64,000 bases of DNA from Rhizobium skierniewicense (GTDB lineage: Bacteria; Pseudomonadota; Alphaproteobacteria; Rhizobiales; Rhizobiaceae). Shown one piece after another: positions 18,574-26,775 of this stretch (its first letter is position 1; each line of letters starts with the position of its first letter). Both the position numbers and the translations under genes were made by a program. The notes beneath the pieces are model-generated. The model worked only from the letters and a program-made list of their open reading frames with translations. It was not told the origin of the DNA and ran no database searches. The stretch is from NCBI RefSeq assembly GCF_014196515.1, contig NZ_JACIDV010000003.1:248001-312000 (forward strand), in the 5' to 3' direction.

Positions 18574-18595
18574 TTTGACTTACCAGATAGTCAAT
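18574..18595. promoter_or_regulatory. Candidate TetR operator and divergent promoter
   Basis: TTGACT (18575-18580) and AGTCAA (18589-18594) form a perfect inverted repeat with an eight-base spacer, midway between the adaptor gene and the TetR gene. On the minus strand TTGACT is followed after 17 bases by TATCAC, a plausible -35/-10 pair for the pump operon. A repressor bound here would cover the -35 element. The site is read from sequence and the binding is inferred. Confidence 0.55.
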
Positions 18596-18645
18596 GAAAT
18601 TGTTTTGCGGCACAACTTTTGAGTCGCGGCAGGTTAGGATGATGA

Positions 18646-19281
18646 ATGAAAAGGCTGACACGCGCTCAACAAAAGGCGCTTAGGCCCACACAGATTCTCG
18701 ATGCAGCCTTCGAGGAATTTGTGGAACACGGATTTTCCGCAGCACGAGTAGAGGATATTGCCGATCGTGTCGGTGTGACGAAAGGCACTGTCTACGTCTA
18801 TTTTCCGACAAAGGAAGACTTGTTCGCAGCGATGATCGAGCACATCTCCGTACCCATTCAAAAAATGATTGCTGACACGCAAGCCCTAACAGGAACCTGC
18901 GTGGAAAGGCTAACCGCGATGATGAAACTGTTTTACAAAATCAGTGTCGATCAGCGGGAGGTTCGTGAGCTCTTGAGATTCGTAATTTCCGAGGGGCGAC
19001 GATTTCCAAAGGTTATCGATTCACACCGCGATGACCTTGTGGACCCACTCCTGATGCGCGTCCAGACAATCCTGAACGATGGTATAGCATCCGGCGAGTT
19101 CGTCGCAGGCCCTAGAGCTGAAGCACAACTGGTCTTCGCGCCCATTCTAGCCATGATCTTTGAAACGCTCATTCACGATGGTAGACGAGAGCTTGATATT
19201 TCTGCCTATATCGAGGCCCACCTGGACTTGGTTTTGGGAAGTCTTGTCAACAAAGACGGTCAGCCCAGCGAAGCGGGCTGA
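18646..19281 (+). CDS. TetR/AcrR-family transcriptional regulator
   Basis: This 211-residue regulator has a TetR helix-turn-helix at residues about 14-58: TQILDAAFEEFVEHGFSAARVEDIADRVGVTKGTVYVYFPTKEDLF. The last part is the family signature. The C-terminal ligand-binding domain is all-helical and resembles those of AcrR/NalC-like efflux regulators. Its gene is divergent from the two-adaptor RND operon, with an inverted repeat in between, so it most likely represses that operon and is released by a pump substrate. GGTTAGGATG lies just before the ATG. The effector cannot be inferred. Confidence 0.92.
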   Translation: MKRLTRAQQKALRPTQILDAAFEEFVEHGFSAARVEDIADRVGVTKGTVYVYFPTKEDLFAAMIEHISVPIQKMIADTQALTGTCVERLTAMMKLFYKISVDQREVRELLRFVISEGRRFPKVIDSHRDDLVDPLLMRVQTILNDGIASGEFVAGPRAEAQLVFAPILAMIFETLIHDGRRELDISAYIEAHLDLVLGSLVNKDGQPSEAG

Positions 19282-19285
19282 AAGT

Positions 19286-19978
19286 TTAGGCAGCAGACAC
19301 CAGTCTCGTCGCAGATTGGGTAGGTAAGAGGCGCGTGACCTCGTCTGCGAAAGCCTTGGCGTTTTGCAGTGCCTTATCCAGATTGCTGACTTGCGATGCG
19401 TTCATCATGTGGAGATAGCCGCCGAACTCAAACATATCACGAAACGCTGCGCGTTCGATGATCGGCGTGTCCAGAACATGCACGTTTCGGTTGGCGAGAA
19501 GCGCTTTGGCAGCCAAAAGCGCGCGCGTCGTGACCATGGAATTGACGCGAGACAGCACAACGGAGTGCGGTATCTTGATGGACGCGCGATCATCGAGATA
19601 ACGGAGTAATTCGAGCACCTGCGCGCCGCCCTGTGCATCCATCGTGCTGCCCTGCACGGGAATGATGACATGGTTGGACAGACCCACAGCTGTCGCAAGA
19701 AGCGGAGACTGGGCGCCGGGAAGGTCGATGATGACGTGATCGAACTTACGGCGGTTGTCCAGCACGTGCTGTTGAAGGCTGGATGCGGAAACATAGGTTA
19801 TGACGGAAAGATCGACACGGCTGTCCGCCGCCTCCCGCCATTTGGAGAGCCAACGCTGGGGATCTGTGTCAATAACGCAGATTTTCAAACCACGTCGCGC
19901 AAGTTGTGAGGCAAGCAACAACACTGCTGTCGTTTTGCCAGCGCCGCCCTTTGTGTTCGCGAAAGTAATGACCGCCAT
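19286..19978 (-). CDS. ParA/MinD-family ATPase, VirC1-like
   Basis: The protein starts MAVITFANTKGGAGKTTAVL, with the deviant Walker A motif KGGAGKTT, if the internal ATG at 19978 is used (230 residues). A longer frame opens at 20011 but adds only 11 unlike residues. The Walker A' (VIDTDPQ) and Walker B (HVIIDLPGA) regions follow. The late segment with PIIERAAFRDMFEFGGYLH resembles VirC1 of the Agrobacterium Ti plasmid, a ParA relative that helps bring T-DNA to the secretion system. No parB, repB, repC or centromere-like repeats lie beside it, so it is an orphan rather than a replicon partition gene. Its stop is four bases from the convergent TetR stop. The role is unknown. Confidence 0.85.
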   Translation of the reverse strand: MAVITFANTKGGAGKTTAVLLLASQLARRGLKICVIDTDPQRWLSKWREAADSRVDLSVITYVSASSLQQHVLDNRRKFDHVIIDLPGAQSPLLATAVGLSNHVIIPVQGSTMDAQGGAQVLELLRYLDDRASIKIPHSVVLSRVNSMVTTRALLAAKALLANRNVHVLDTPIIERAAFRDMFEFGGYLHMMNASQVSNLDKALQNAKAFADEVTRLLPTQSATRLVSAA

Positions 19979-20097
19979 GACCAGATCCGGTGAATGCTCG
20001 CGGGCGATCATCGCTCACTTGGAGCACCAGAATCATGGTGCCATCCGATCATTCAGCATTATGGTTAACAGCATCTAAAGACGTATTGAGGATTCAG

Positions 20098-21186
20098 TTA
20101 CCGACGCCTGTCTTCGGCCAGGATTTCGCGAGCGATATGCTCCAGCGCGACGATTTTGTTGACACCGCCATGTGCTATGGCCTCTTTCGGCATGCCGAAC
20201 ACGACAGACGACGCTTCGTCCTGTGCCAAGGTGTGGGCACCAGCCTGATGCATTTCCAGCATACCGCGTGCACCGTCATCACCCATTCCGGTCATGATTA
20301 CACCCATGGCGTTGCCGCCTGCCGAGCGTGCAGCGGAACGAAACAACACATCCACCGATGGCCGGTGACGGGAAACGAGCGGGCCGGTGCGCACCGACAC
20401 GTGATACCGCGCGCCCTGCCGCTCTAAAAGCATGTGCTTGTCGCCTGGCGCGATCAGCACATGTCCGCGCAGAACCGCATCGCCGTCTTCTGCTTCCTTG
20501 ATCTCGACCTCGCATAGGGAGTTGAGACGTCTGGCGAAAGCTGCCGTGAACTTTTCCGGCATGTGTTGGACGATCACGATACCAGGTGCATTTGCTGGCA
20601 GTCTTTCCAACATCTCACGCAATGCCTCTGTACCGCCTGTGGACGCGCCGATGCAGACCACCATTTCGGTCGTCCGCGCCATCGCTTTTCCAGATGGTGG
20701 CGGCAGCACCGCGTCAGCCGTCAACTTGGCCTGGATTCCGTGTGTCGACCCGTGCCGGGGCGACGTTTTTGTCCCTCTCACGCGGGCGTGGGCGGCACTT
20801 TTGACGACCTCACAGATGCGCAACGCTGAATCCGCCAGATGATCGGCAGCACCGATACGCGGCTTCAGGATGATGTCGACCGCACCTGCCTCCAGTGCCT
20901 GCAGCAACGTCTCGGACCCAGCTTCGGTGAGAGATGAGCACATCACCACGGGGATGGGGTGCTGCGACATGATCTTACGCAAAAATGTGATTCCGTCCAT
21001 GCGCGGCATTTCGACATCGAGCGTTATGACGTCGGGCAGATCTTCCTGTATCTTCTTGGCTGCCATGAAGGGATCGGACGCGGCGCCGATCACTTCGATG
21101 TCTGGATCGGATTCAAGCACTGCGGTCAGTGTCTGGCGGACACTGGCTGAGTCGTCGACGATCAGTACGCGCGTCTTTTTCACCAT
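20098..21186 (-). CDS. cheB: Chemotaxis protein-glutamate methylesterase/deamidase CheB
   Basis: This 362-residue protein has an N-terminal receiver ([11 protein letters not shown], phospho-acceptor Asp57 in [11 protein letters not shown]). A linker leads to a C-terminal methylesterase domain with the catalytic triad: Ser182 in [11 protein letters not shown], a histidine near 208 in IVQHMPEKF, and an aspartate near 305 in [11 protein letters not shown]. It removes methyl groups from chemoreceptors for adaptation and is activated by CheA phosphorylation. It is the last gene of the che operon, nine bases after cheR. The linker (about residues 130-170) is longer and more basic than in enteric CheB. 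Confidence 0.95.
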   Translation of the reverse strand: MVKKTRVLIVDDSASVRQTLTAVLESDPDIEVIGAASDPFMAAKKIQEDLPDVITLDVEMPRMDGITFLRKIMSQHPIPVVMCSSLTEAGSETLLQALEAGAVDIILKPRIGAADHLADSALRICEVVKSAAHARVRGTKTSPRHGSTHGIQAKLTADAVLPPPSGKAMARTTEMVVCIGASTGGTEALREMLERLPANAPGIVIVQHMPEKFTAAFARRLNSLCEVEIKEAEDGDAVLRGHVLIAPGDKHMLLERQGARYHVSVRTGPLVSRHRPSVDVLFRSAARSAGGNAMGVIMTGMGDDGARGMLEMHQAGAHTLAQDEASSVVFGMPKEAIAHGGVNKIVALEHIAREILAEDRRR

Positions 21187-21195
21187 GGCCGTCTG

Positions 21196-22044
21196 CTACT
21201 GCTTTATGAACACTGTGTTGGCAACCTGTTTAACGGGGAGGTTTATACCCGTGATGCTTTCTGAGTGACCGATCAGGAGATAACCACCCGGCGACAGGCA
21301 GTTGCACAATTGCGTCAACACATGTGATTGCGTTTTCTTGTCGAAGTAGATGAGCACATTGCGGCAGAAAATGATCTGATAGGCGTCGCCGACCTCGTAG
21401 GTCGGGTTCATCAGATTAAGCCGTGCATAGCCGACCTTTGCACGAAGCTTAGGCGTAATGCGCACTTCGTTACGCTGCTTGTCGCGGGGCTGCATGATGT
21501 ATTTTCGTGCAAGATCTGCCGGGACGGGCGCAACCAAGTCTCTCGTGTAAATGCCGGAGTGCGCTTTCTGAAGCACTTCAGTGGATAAGTCCGTGGCAAG
21601 GATACTGAAATCCCCGATGACCCGTTTCTCGATGGCTTCGGCCAGTACCATCGCCATGGTATACGGCTCGGCACCGGTGGAGCATGCCGAACTCCATGTT
21701 CGGATGCGTTTGTGGCCCTTCGCAGACAAAGCAGGCAGGGCAATTTTCTCCATGAAATCGAAGTGGTTGGGCTCCCGAAAAAAATCCGTCTTGTTGGTCG
21801 TGACAACATCGATCAGAAAAATGCTTTCAGTTTCCATGCCTCCATGGCGAAACAGGAAATCGCAATATTCCACGAAGGTTGCATGTCCCGTCGCTCTTAA
21901 GCGTTTGCGTAGCCGTCCTTCCAGCATTGACCGCTTCGTATCGGGCATCTTGATGCCGCAGTAATTGTAGATGAATTCCGAAAGTTTACGAAAATCGCTG
22001 CTGTTCAGGCTGTCGTCGAAGTTCGTGTAAGCAGGTGCACTCAA
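21196..22044 (-). CDS. cheR: Chemotaxis protein methyltransferase CheR
   Basis: CheR methylates receptor glutamates with S-adenosylmethionine. The sequence shows the N-terminal helical domain (KLSEFIYNYCGIKMP, KRSMLEGRLRKRL), then TDFFREPNHFDF and the SAM-binding WSSACSTGAEPYTMAMVLAE, and a C-terminal DAYQIIFCRNVLIYF. The longest frame opens at 22293 inside cheW and its first 80 residues look like a cheW shadow. I place the start at the TTG at 22044, 13 bases after the cheW stop, with GGAG eight bases upstream. This gives 282 residues, the normal CheR length. Its substrates are probably the two receptors of the same operon. Confidence 0.92.
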   Translation of the reverse strand: MSAPAYTNFDDSLNSSDFRKLSEFIYNYCGIKMPDTKRSMLEGRLRKRLRATGHATFVEYCDFLFRHGGMETESIFLIDVVTTNKTDFFREPNHFDFMEKIALPALSAKGHKRIRTWSSACSTGAEPYTMAMVLAEAIEKRVIGDFSILATDLSTEVLQKAHSGIYTRDLVAPVPADLARKYIMQPRDKQRNEVRITPKLRAKVGYARLNLMNPTYEVGDAYQIIFCRNVLIYFDKKTQSHVLTQLCNCLSPGGYLLIGHSESITGINLPVKQVANTVFIKQ

Positions 22045-22057
22045 CGTTTGGACTCCA

Positions 22058-22552
22058 TTATGCGGCGCGAACGGGTCCGTTGGCGGCCTGGGTAAGGCCG
22101 CTGGCCTCGCCGGAGAAGAGTTGCGCGAGGTCGATAATGACGACAAAATCACCCTCACGACGAACGACACCAGCAATGTAGTTCGAGTTCCAGCGAATGC
22201 CGATATCGGGCGCTGTTTCGATGACATCCCGGCTGAACGGTGTGACTTCGAACACCTTGTCTGCCACCAGACCAAGTGCGAGGAGCTTTTCACCGATCGG
22301 AATATCCAGCACCAACATACGGGTGTTCTGGGTCTTGACCGTTCCGCTCATGCCAAGACGCAATCGCAGGTCGATGACGGGTACGCCCTGGCCACGCACA
22401 TCCCTGAGCCCCAGCAGGTAATCCGGCCCATGGGGGATTTTGAAAGCGTCCTCATGATCAAGAATTTCGCGAACGACGTCAACAGGAACGGCGAAGACCT
22501 CTTCGCCGAGACTGAATGTGACATACTGGGTATCAGATGATGTGCTGGCCAT
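22058..22552 (-). CDS. cheW: Chemotaxis coupling protein CheW (second copy)
   Basis: This 164-residue protein is a single CheW domain. It has QYVTFSLGEEVFAVPVDVVREIL at the start, YLLGLRDVRGQGVPVIDLRLRLGM in the middle and a final strand FVVIIDLAQLFSG. It bridges chemoreceptors to CheA. It lies three bases after the upstream receptor gene and thirteen before cheR. The operon has another cheW next to cheA; the two are diverged, and the pairing of one cheW with each receptor suggests they are not simply redundant. Confidence 0.95.
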   Translation of the reverse strand: MASTSSDTQYVTFSLGEEVFAVPVDVVREILDHEDAFKIPHGPDYLLGLRDVRGQGVPVIDLRLRLGMSGTVKTQNTRMLVLDIPIGEKLLALGLVADKVFEVTPFSRDVIETAPDIGIRWNSNYIAGVVRREGDFVVIIDLAQLFSGEASGLTQAANGPVRAA

Positions 22553-22555
22553 GAT

Positions 22556-24244
22556 TTAAGCGCTTTCCCGGAAATCTGCGTCGTTCGCATCTGGACCGCC
22601 CTGAGACATATCCAGTGCGAAACCCTTGGCGCGCGCCTGCTGTGTTCTGACCGATTGGTCATATGTCGCCTTGCGAGCCGGCATGGGTTGGTGAGGCTTT
22701 TTCTGCTTGAATGCCGCCTGTTTTTGCGCAGGTGAAGCACGGCGTGCCTCACCATTGTCCACCTTGAAGAATGCGATGCTCGTCTGAAGTTCTTCGGCCT
22801 GAGCTGCCAATTCTTCAGAGGTGGCAGACATCTCTTCGGATGCGCTGGTGTTTTGCTGGGTGACCTTGTCCAGTTGCTGGATGGCTTCATTGATCTGGTT
22901 GGCGCCGATGTCCTGCTCACGGCAGGCTGCTGAAATTTCAGCGACGAGTTCCGCCGTTTTACGGATATCAGGTACGAGGCGGTTCAGCATCTCACCCGCA
23001 TCGGCCGCTGCCTTGACCGTGTCGCTAGACATGGCGCTAATTTCAGCGGCTGCAGACTGGCTGCGTTCGGCCAGCTTGCGAACTTCCGAGGCAACAACGG
23101 CAAAGCCCTTGCCATGCTCGCCCGCACGCGCGGCTTCGACAGCGGCATTGAGTGCGAGGAGGTCGGTTTGACGTGCAATTTCCTGAACGATGGAAATCTT
23201 TTCGGCAATCGTGCGCATGGCGACGACAGCACGGCCAACAGCAGCACCGCTGGCTTCCGCGTCCGTAGAAGACTGACGGGCAATCTTTTCCGTCTGCGCG
23301 GCATTTTCTGCATTCTGGCGAATATTGGCAGCCATTTCTTCCATCGACGCGGAGGCCTCTTCCGTTGAAGATGCCTGTTCTGTCGCGCCCTGTGAAACCT
23401 GTTCCGAGCTGGCAGAAAGCTCCTGGCTTCCTGATGAGACGTTTTCGGCTGCGGAAATGGAGTCGGAAACGACGCCGCGCAAACGCTCGATCATCGTATT
23501 GACGTGTTCCAGCAACGTGCCGATTTCATCGCGTGTGGTGATGACGGCCATATTTGTGAGGTCGCCTTCGGATACGTTTCGCACCGAAACAATTGCTTTG
23601 TTAAGACCGCGGCTAATGGAGATCGAGATGAGGATCGCAGAAATGATTGAGAGTATGGCAGCTCCAAGAGCAAGGGCTGCAAGCGTTGTGAATGTGGTGT
23701 TGTAAACTGTTTCACTCAGCTTGTCAGAGGTCGCGATACCAGCTTCTGTCGATTCTGACAGCGCTTCAGTCATCGCATCCAGTTTGTCGGAAGCGATCGT
23801 TCCCTCCGTCTGGTTCAATTCCAGAGCCTGATCGCGGTTATTGGATTTGACCAGATTGATGACGCGGTCCTGCAGGGCGATAAAATCACCCCAGAAGTCT
23901 CGAATTTCCGCCCATTTTGCTTTGAAATCTTCTGGAGCACTCTGTTCGCCAGCAGCAAGGGCCTCATTGAAGTTTTTGCGTTCGGTCGCAATCATATTGA
24001 GCGCGTTTTGGACGCGTTCCGACGATGTCGAAAGAAGGAGGTCGCTTTCGGCCAAGCCGAGACCATCGAATGCGCTCGCAATGTCATTGGCGACGTCGTC
24101 CTGATGGATAGGGCCGCTGATCATGCCGTCCTTCAGTGCATCCATTTCCCTTAGGCCGTTGATACCGAAAGCAGCACAAGCTGCCATCAGGAGGACGAGT
24201 AGCCCGAATATCAGGCCAAGTTTTAATTTGATGGTAAACCGCAT
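22556..24244 (-). CDS. Methyl-accepting chemotaxis protein of the che operon, copy A
   Basis: This 562-residue chemoreceptor has TM1 at residues 7-29, a periplasmic four-helix-bundle domain to about residue 185, TM2 at about 188-210 and a HAMP domain. The signalling hairpin has the tip [35 protein letters not shown]. The C-terminus ends [14 protein letters not shown]. Almost the same ending closes the neighbouring receptor, separated from the signalling domain by a basic, alanine-rich linker, which looks like a CheR/CheB docking tail. The cytoplasmic half is nearly identical to that of the neighbour while the sensor halves differ, so the two arose by duplication and now sense different cues. 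Confidence 0.94.
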   Translation of the reverse strand: MRFTIKLKLGLIFGLLVLLMAACAAFGINGLREMDALKDGMISGPIHQDDVANDIASAFDGLGLAESDLLLSTSSERVQNALNMIATERKNFNEALAAGEQSAPEDFKAKWAEIRDFWGDFIALQDRVINLVKSNNRDQALELNQTEGTIASDKLDAMTEALSESTEAGIATSDKLSETVYNTTFTTLAALALGAAILSIISAILISISISRGLNKAIVSVRNVSEGDLTNMAVITTRDEIGTLLEHVNTMIERLRGVVSDSISAAENVSSGSQELSASSEQVSQGATEQASSTEEASASMEEMAANIRQNAENAAQTEKIARQSSTDAEASGAAVGRAVVAMRTIAEKISIVQEIARQTDLLALNAAVEAARAGEHGKGFAVVASEVRKLAERSQSAAAEISAMSSDTVKAAADAGEMLNRLVPDIRKTAELVAEISAACREQDIGANQINEAIQQLDKVTQQNTSASEEMSATSEELAAQAEELQTSIAFFKVDNGEARRASPAQKQAAFKQKKPHQPMPARKATYDQSVRTQQARAKGFALDMSQGGPDANDADFRESA

Positions 24245-24416
24245 AGCTAGTCCTCTTAGTCGACGCTTTGAATGATTGGCGTCAGAGATGCATTGTCACC
24301 CGCAATATCAGCTTGCGTTGTAACGAATGCATTCACACCTCTCGATAGAATGTACGATAGTCATCGTTGCACCGGAGGGCTCGAAGATGGATCTCGAGCC
24401 CATTCCTCATCTGGCT

Positions 24417-26231
24417 TTATGCGCTTTCACGGAAATCCGAGTCAGCCGAGTCCGGTCCGCCCATCGACATGTCCAGTGCAAAACCCTTGGCACGTGCCTG
24501 TTGGCTGACAATGGAATTGTCCGGTCTGCGAACAGGTGCTGCTTTCGGTGCCACCCGTGTGGCAGGCGCCTGTGCTGGACGGATCGCTGCGCGAAGATTT
24601 GCCGAGGAAGGACCGGCATCAGAGCGATCAACCTTGAAGAATGCGATGCTGGCCTGGAGCTCTTCGGCTTGTGCAGCCAACTCTTCCGATGTTGCAGACA
24701 TTTCCTCGGACGCACCGGAGTTGAGTTGCGTGACCTTATCGAGTTGCTGGATAGCTTCATTGATCTGGCTGGCACCGATGTCCTGTTCGCGGCAGGCTGC
24801 CGAGATTTCAGACACCAGTTCGGCCGTCTTGCGGATATCCGGGACCAGGCGGTTCAGCATGTCGCCGGCTTCGGTCGCAACCTGAACCGTAGTCCCGGAA
24901 AGGGAGCTGATTTCAGCGGCTGCGGCCTGACTGCGTTCTGCAAGCTTGCGGACTTCGGAAGCGACGACGGCAAAGCCTTTGCCATGTTCGCCAGCACGGG
25001 CTGCCTCAACGGCCGCGTTGAGCGCAAGAAGGTCGGTCTGACGCGCGATTTCCTGAACGATGGAAATCTTTTCGGCAATTGTGCGCATCGCGGTTACGGC
25101 CCGCCCTACGGCCTCACCACTGGCTTCGGCATCCTTGGAAGACTGGCGGGCAATCTTTTCCGTCTGGGCCGCGTTGTCGGCATTCTGTTTGATGTTGGCT
25201 GCCATCTGCTCCATCGAGGCAGACGCTTCCTCGGCAGAGGACGCCTGTTCGGTCGCTCCTTGCGAAAGCTGCTCGGAGCTTGCAGACAGTTCCTGGCTGC
25301 CGGACGAGACGTTGTCGGCTGCTGCAAGCGCATCGGCAACCACGCCACGCAGGCGCTCGACCATGCGCTGGAGGGAGACGCCAAGCGTATCCTTCTCAGA
25401 AAGCGGCTTTGGCGTCACTGTGAGGTTGCCGTCTGCGATTTCATTGGCCACGCTTGCGGTGTTGCGCAGATTGCCCGTCATCACATTGATCCGGTCCACA
25501 AGATCTCTGATCTCGTCGTTTGACTTGATCTCGACATCCCGATCAAGATCGCCGACGGCAACTGCTTCAGCGACATCCATGATCTTGCGCAGGCCCTTCG
25601 TAATACCAAGCGCGATCCAGAGTGCTGTCACAATGGCGATAACGATTGCCGCTATGGAGATCCCGATCATCAGCATGCGGGTCTGTTCATAGTCGGTGGT
25701 AGCCACCTGTTTTGCTGTCTCAAGCCGGCCACGGTTAAATTTGACGGACTCATCAAGTTTGTGCGTAAGCTCGGTGGCCGCAACGCGGCCATCGCCGGAG
25801 GAGTACGCTATTGCTGCGGCATTATTGCCTTCTGCCATAAGTTGGCGGACGCGGTCGTCGCTGGCTTCAAATTTCTGGTATGCCGCAACAATCGACGCCC
25901 AGGTCGACTGCATTTCAGGCGCCGCCGTGGACGCCATTTCATTGATGAGCCTGGTTAGTTGTGCGCGACTCTCATTGCCGGTTTCCTTGTGCTGCTGCAG
26001 TTCTCCCGGCGTCGTTGAAAGAATCATGTTCTTCTGCGAACGCACGGTGACGAGCGATAGTGCATTGATCTGATGAACCTTGTCGAGACGCACGACAGTG
26101 CCTTCGACGACCCGGTTCATCGAGTCCTTCGCTAGACTGAGGCTGTAGACACTATATCCGGCAGTACCAGCCAGCATCGCGATCAGAAATCCAAATGCGA
26201 CGGCGAGCTTCATTTTGATGGTAAATCGCAT
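24417..26231 (-). CDS. Methyl-accepting chemotaxis protein of the che operon, copy B
   Basis: The start is placed at the ATG at 26231 ([15 protein letters not shown]), two bases past the cheW stop in TAGGATG. A longer frame from 26336 runs back into cheW and reads as its shadow. The resulting 604 residues have TM1 at about 7-28, a helical periplasmic domain with [22 protein letters not shown]2 near 190-212, HAMP, and the same tip sequence as copy A. A second HAMP-like stretch ([22 protein letters not shown]) is visible before the signalling coil. The tail ends [15 protein letters not shown] gap of 172 bases separates it from copy A, and I see no gene there. Confidence 0.93.
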   Translation of the reverse strand: MRFTIKMKLAVAFGFLIAMLAGTAGYSVYSLSLAKDSMNRVVEGTVVRLDKVHQINALSLVTVRSQKNMILSTTPGELQQHKETGNESRAQLTRLINEMASTAAPEMQSTWASIVAAYQKFEASDDRVRQLMAEGNNAAAIAYSSGDGRVAATELTHKLDESVKFNRGRLETAKQVATTDYEQTRMLMIGISIAAIVIAIVTALWIALGITKGLRKIMDVAEAVAVGDLDRDVEIKSNDEIRDLVDRINVMTGNLRNTASVANEIADGNLTVTPKPLSEKDTLGVSLQRMVERLRGVVADALAAADNVSSGSQELSASSEQLSQGATEQASSAEEASASMEQMAANIKQNADNAAQTEKIARQSSKDAEASGEAVGRAVTAMRTIAEKISIVQEIARQTDLLALNAAVEAARAGEHGKGFAVVASEVRKLAERSQAAAAEISSLSGTTVQVATEAGDMLNRLVPDIRKTAELVSEISAACREQDIGASQINEAIQQLDKVTQLNSGASEEMSATSEELAAQAEELQASIAFFKVDRSDAGPSSANLRAAIRPAQAPATRVAPKAAPVRRPDNSIVSQQARAKGFALDMSMGGPDSADSDFRESA

Positions 26232-26232
26232 C

Positions 26233-26775
26233 CTAGAATTCCTTTGAGAGTTCGATGACGTTGTTGCGAGAAGCACCCCTGAGTGACGCTTCCGGCTGCG
26301 AGGTGAAGATGGCGGTGAGGTTCGGAATGATGACAAATTCGCTGCCGCGCCTGATAAGGCAGTTGATGTAGTCCGGCCGCCATCGCATGCCGACGCTCGG
26401 CGGCTGTTCGCTTGCGGTTTTGGAGAAGGTGGTCACCTCGTAAACCTTGTCTGTGCGCAAGCCGACCAGGGTGCGTTCACCTTCGATCGGAAGCTCGATG
26501 ACGATGATGCGGCTATCGATGGTTTTTTCCGCAGCCCCCATCCCAAAGGCCAGGCGAATATCTGCCAATGGTATGACCTTGCCACGAAAATTGATGACGC
26601 TTGCCACGTAGGGCTTGCTACCGGGCACAGCCGTTTCCGGCAGAAGGTCGAGTATTTCCTGAACCTTGATGGCCTCGATTGCGAAGGTTTCGCCTTCGAT
26701 GCTGAAGGTAAGGACTTCCAGATCGTCGCGGTCGGCCCACAGGTCTTCCGACTGTTTCATGAGAGGCTGGTTCAT
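26233..26775 (-). CDS. cheW: Chemotaxis coupling protein CheW (first copy)
   Basis: This 180-residue CheW has the usual opening [23 protein letters not shown], the [26 protein letters not shown] core and the ending [15 protein letters not shown]. Its ATG overlaps the cheA stop by four bases and its own TAG lies directly before the start of receptor copy B. This places CheA, CheW and a receptor under one translationally coupled unit. An N-terminal acidic stretch ([12 protein letters not shown]) makes it longer than the second CheW. Confidence 0.95.
   Translation of the reverse strand: MNQPLMKQSEDLWADRDDLEVLTFSIEGETFAIEAIKVQEILDLLPETAVPGSKPYVASVINFRGKVIPLADIRLAFGMGAAEKTIDSRIIVIELPIEGERTLVGLRTDKVYEVTTFSKTASEQPPSVGMRWRPDYINCLIRRGSEFVIIPNLTAIFTSQPEASLRGASRNNVIELSKEF

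Noticed and set aside
19286..20011. ParA as a sign of a plasmid origin
   Set aside because: No parB, repABC genes or centromere-like repeats are adjacent, so it does not mark a replication origin.
24327..25523. A 398-residue plus-strand frame opposite a chemoreceptor
   Set aside because: Antisense to the signalling domain of receptor copy B; a similar shadow occurs opposite copy A, as expected from their shared sequence.
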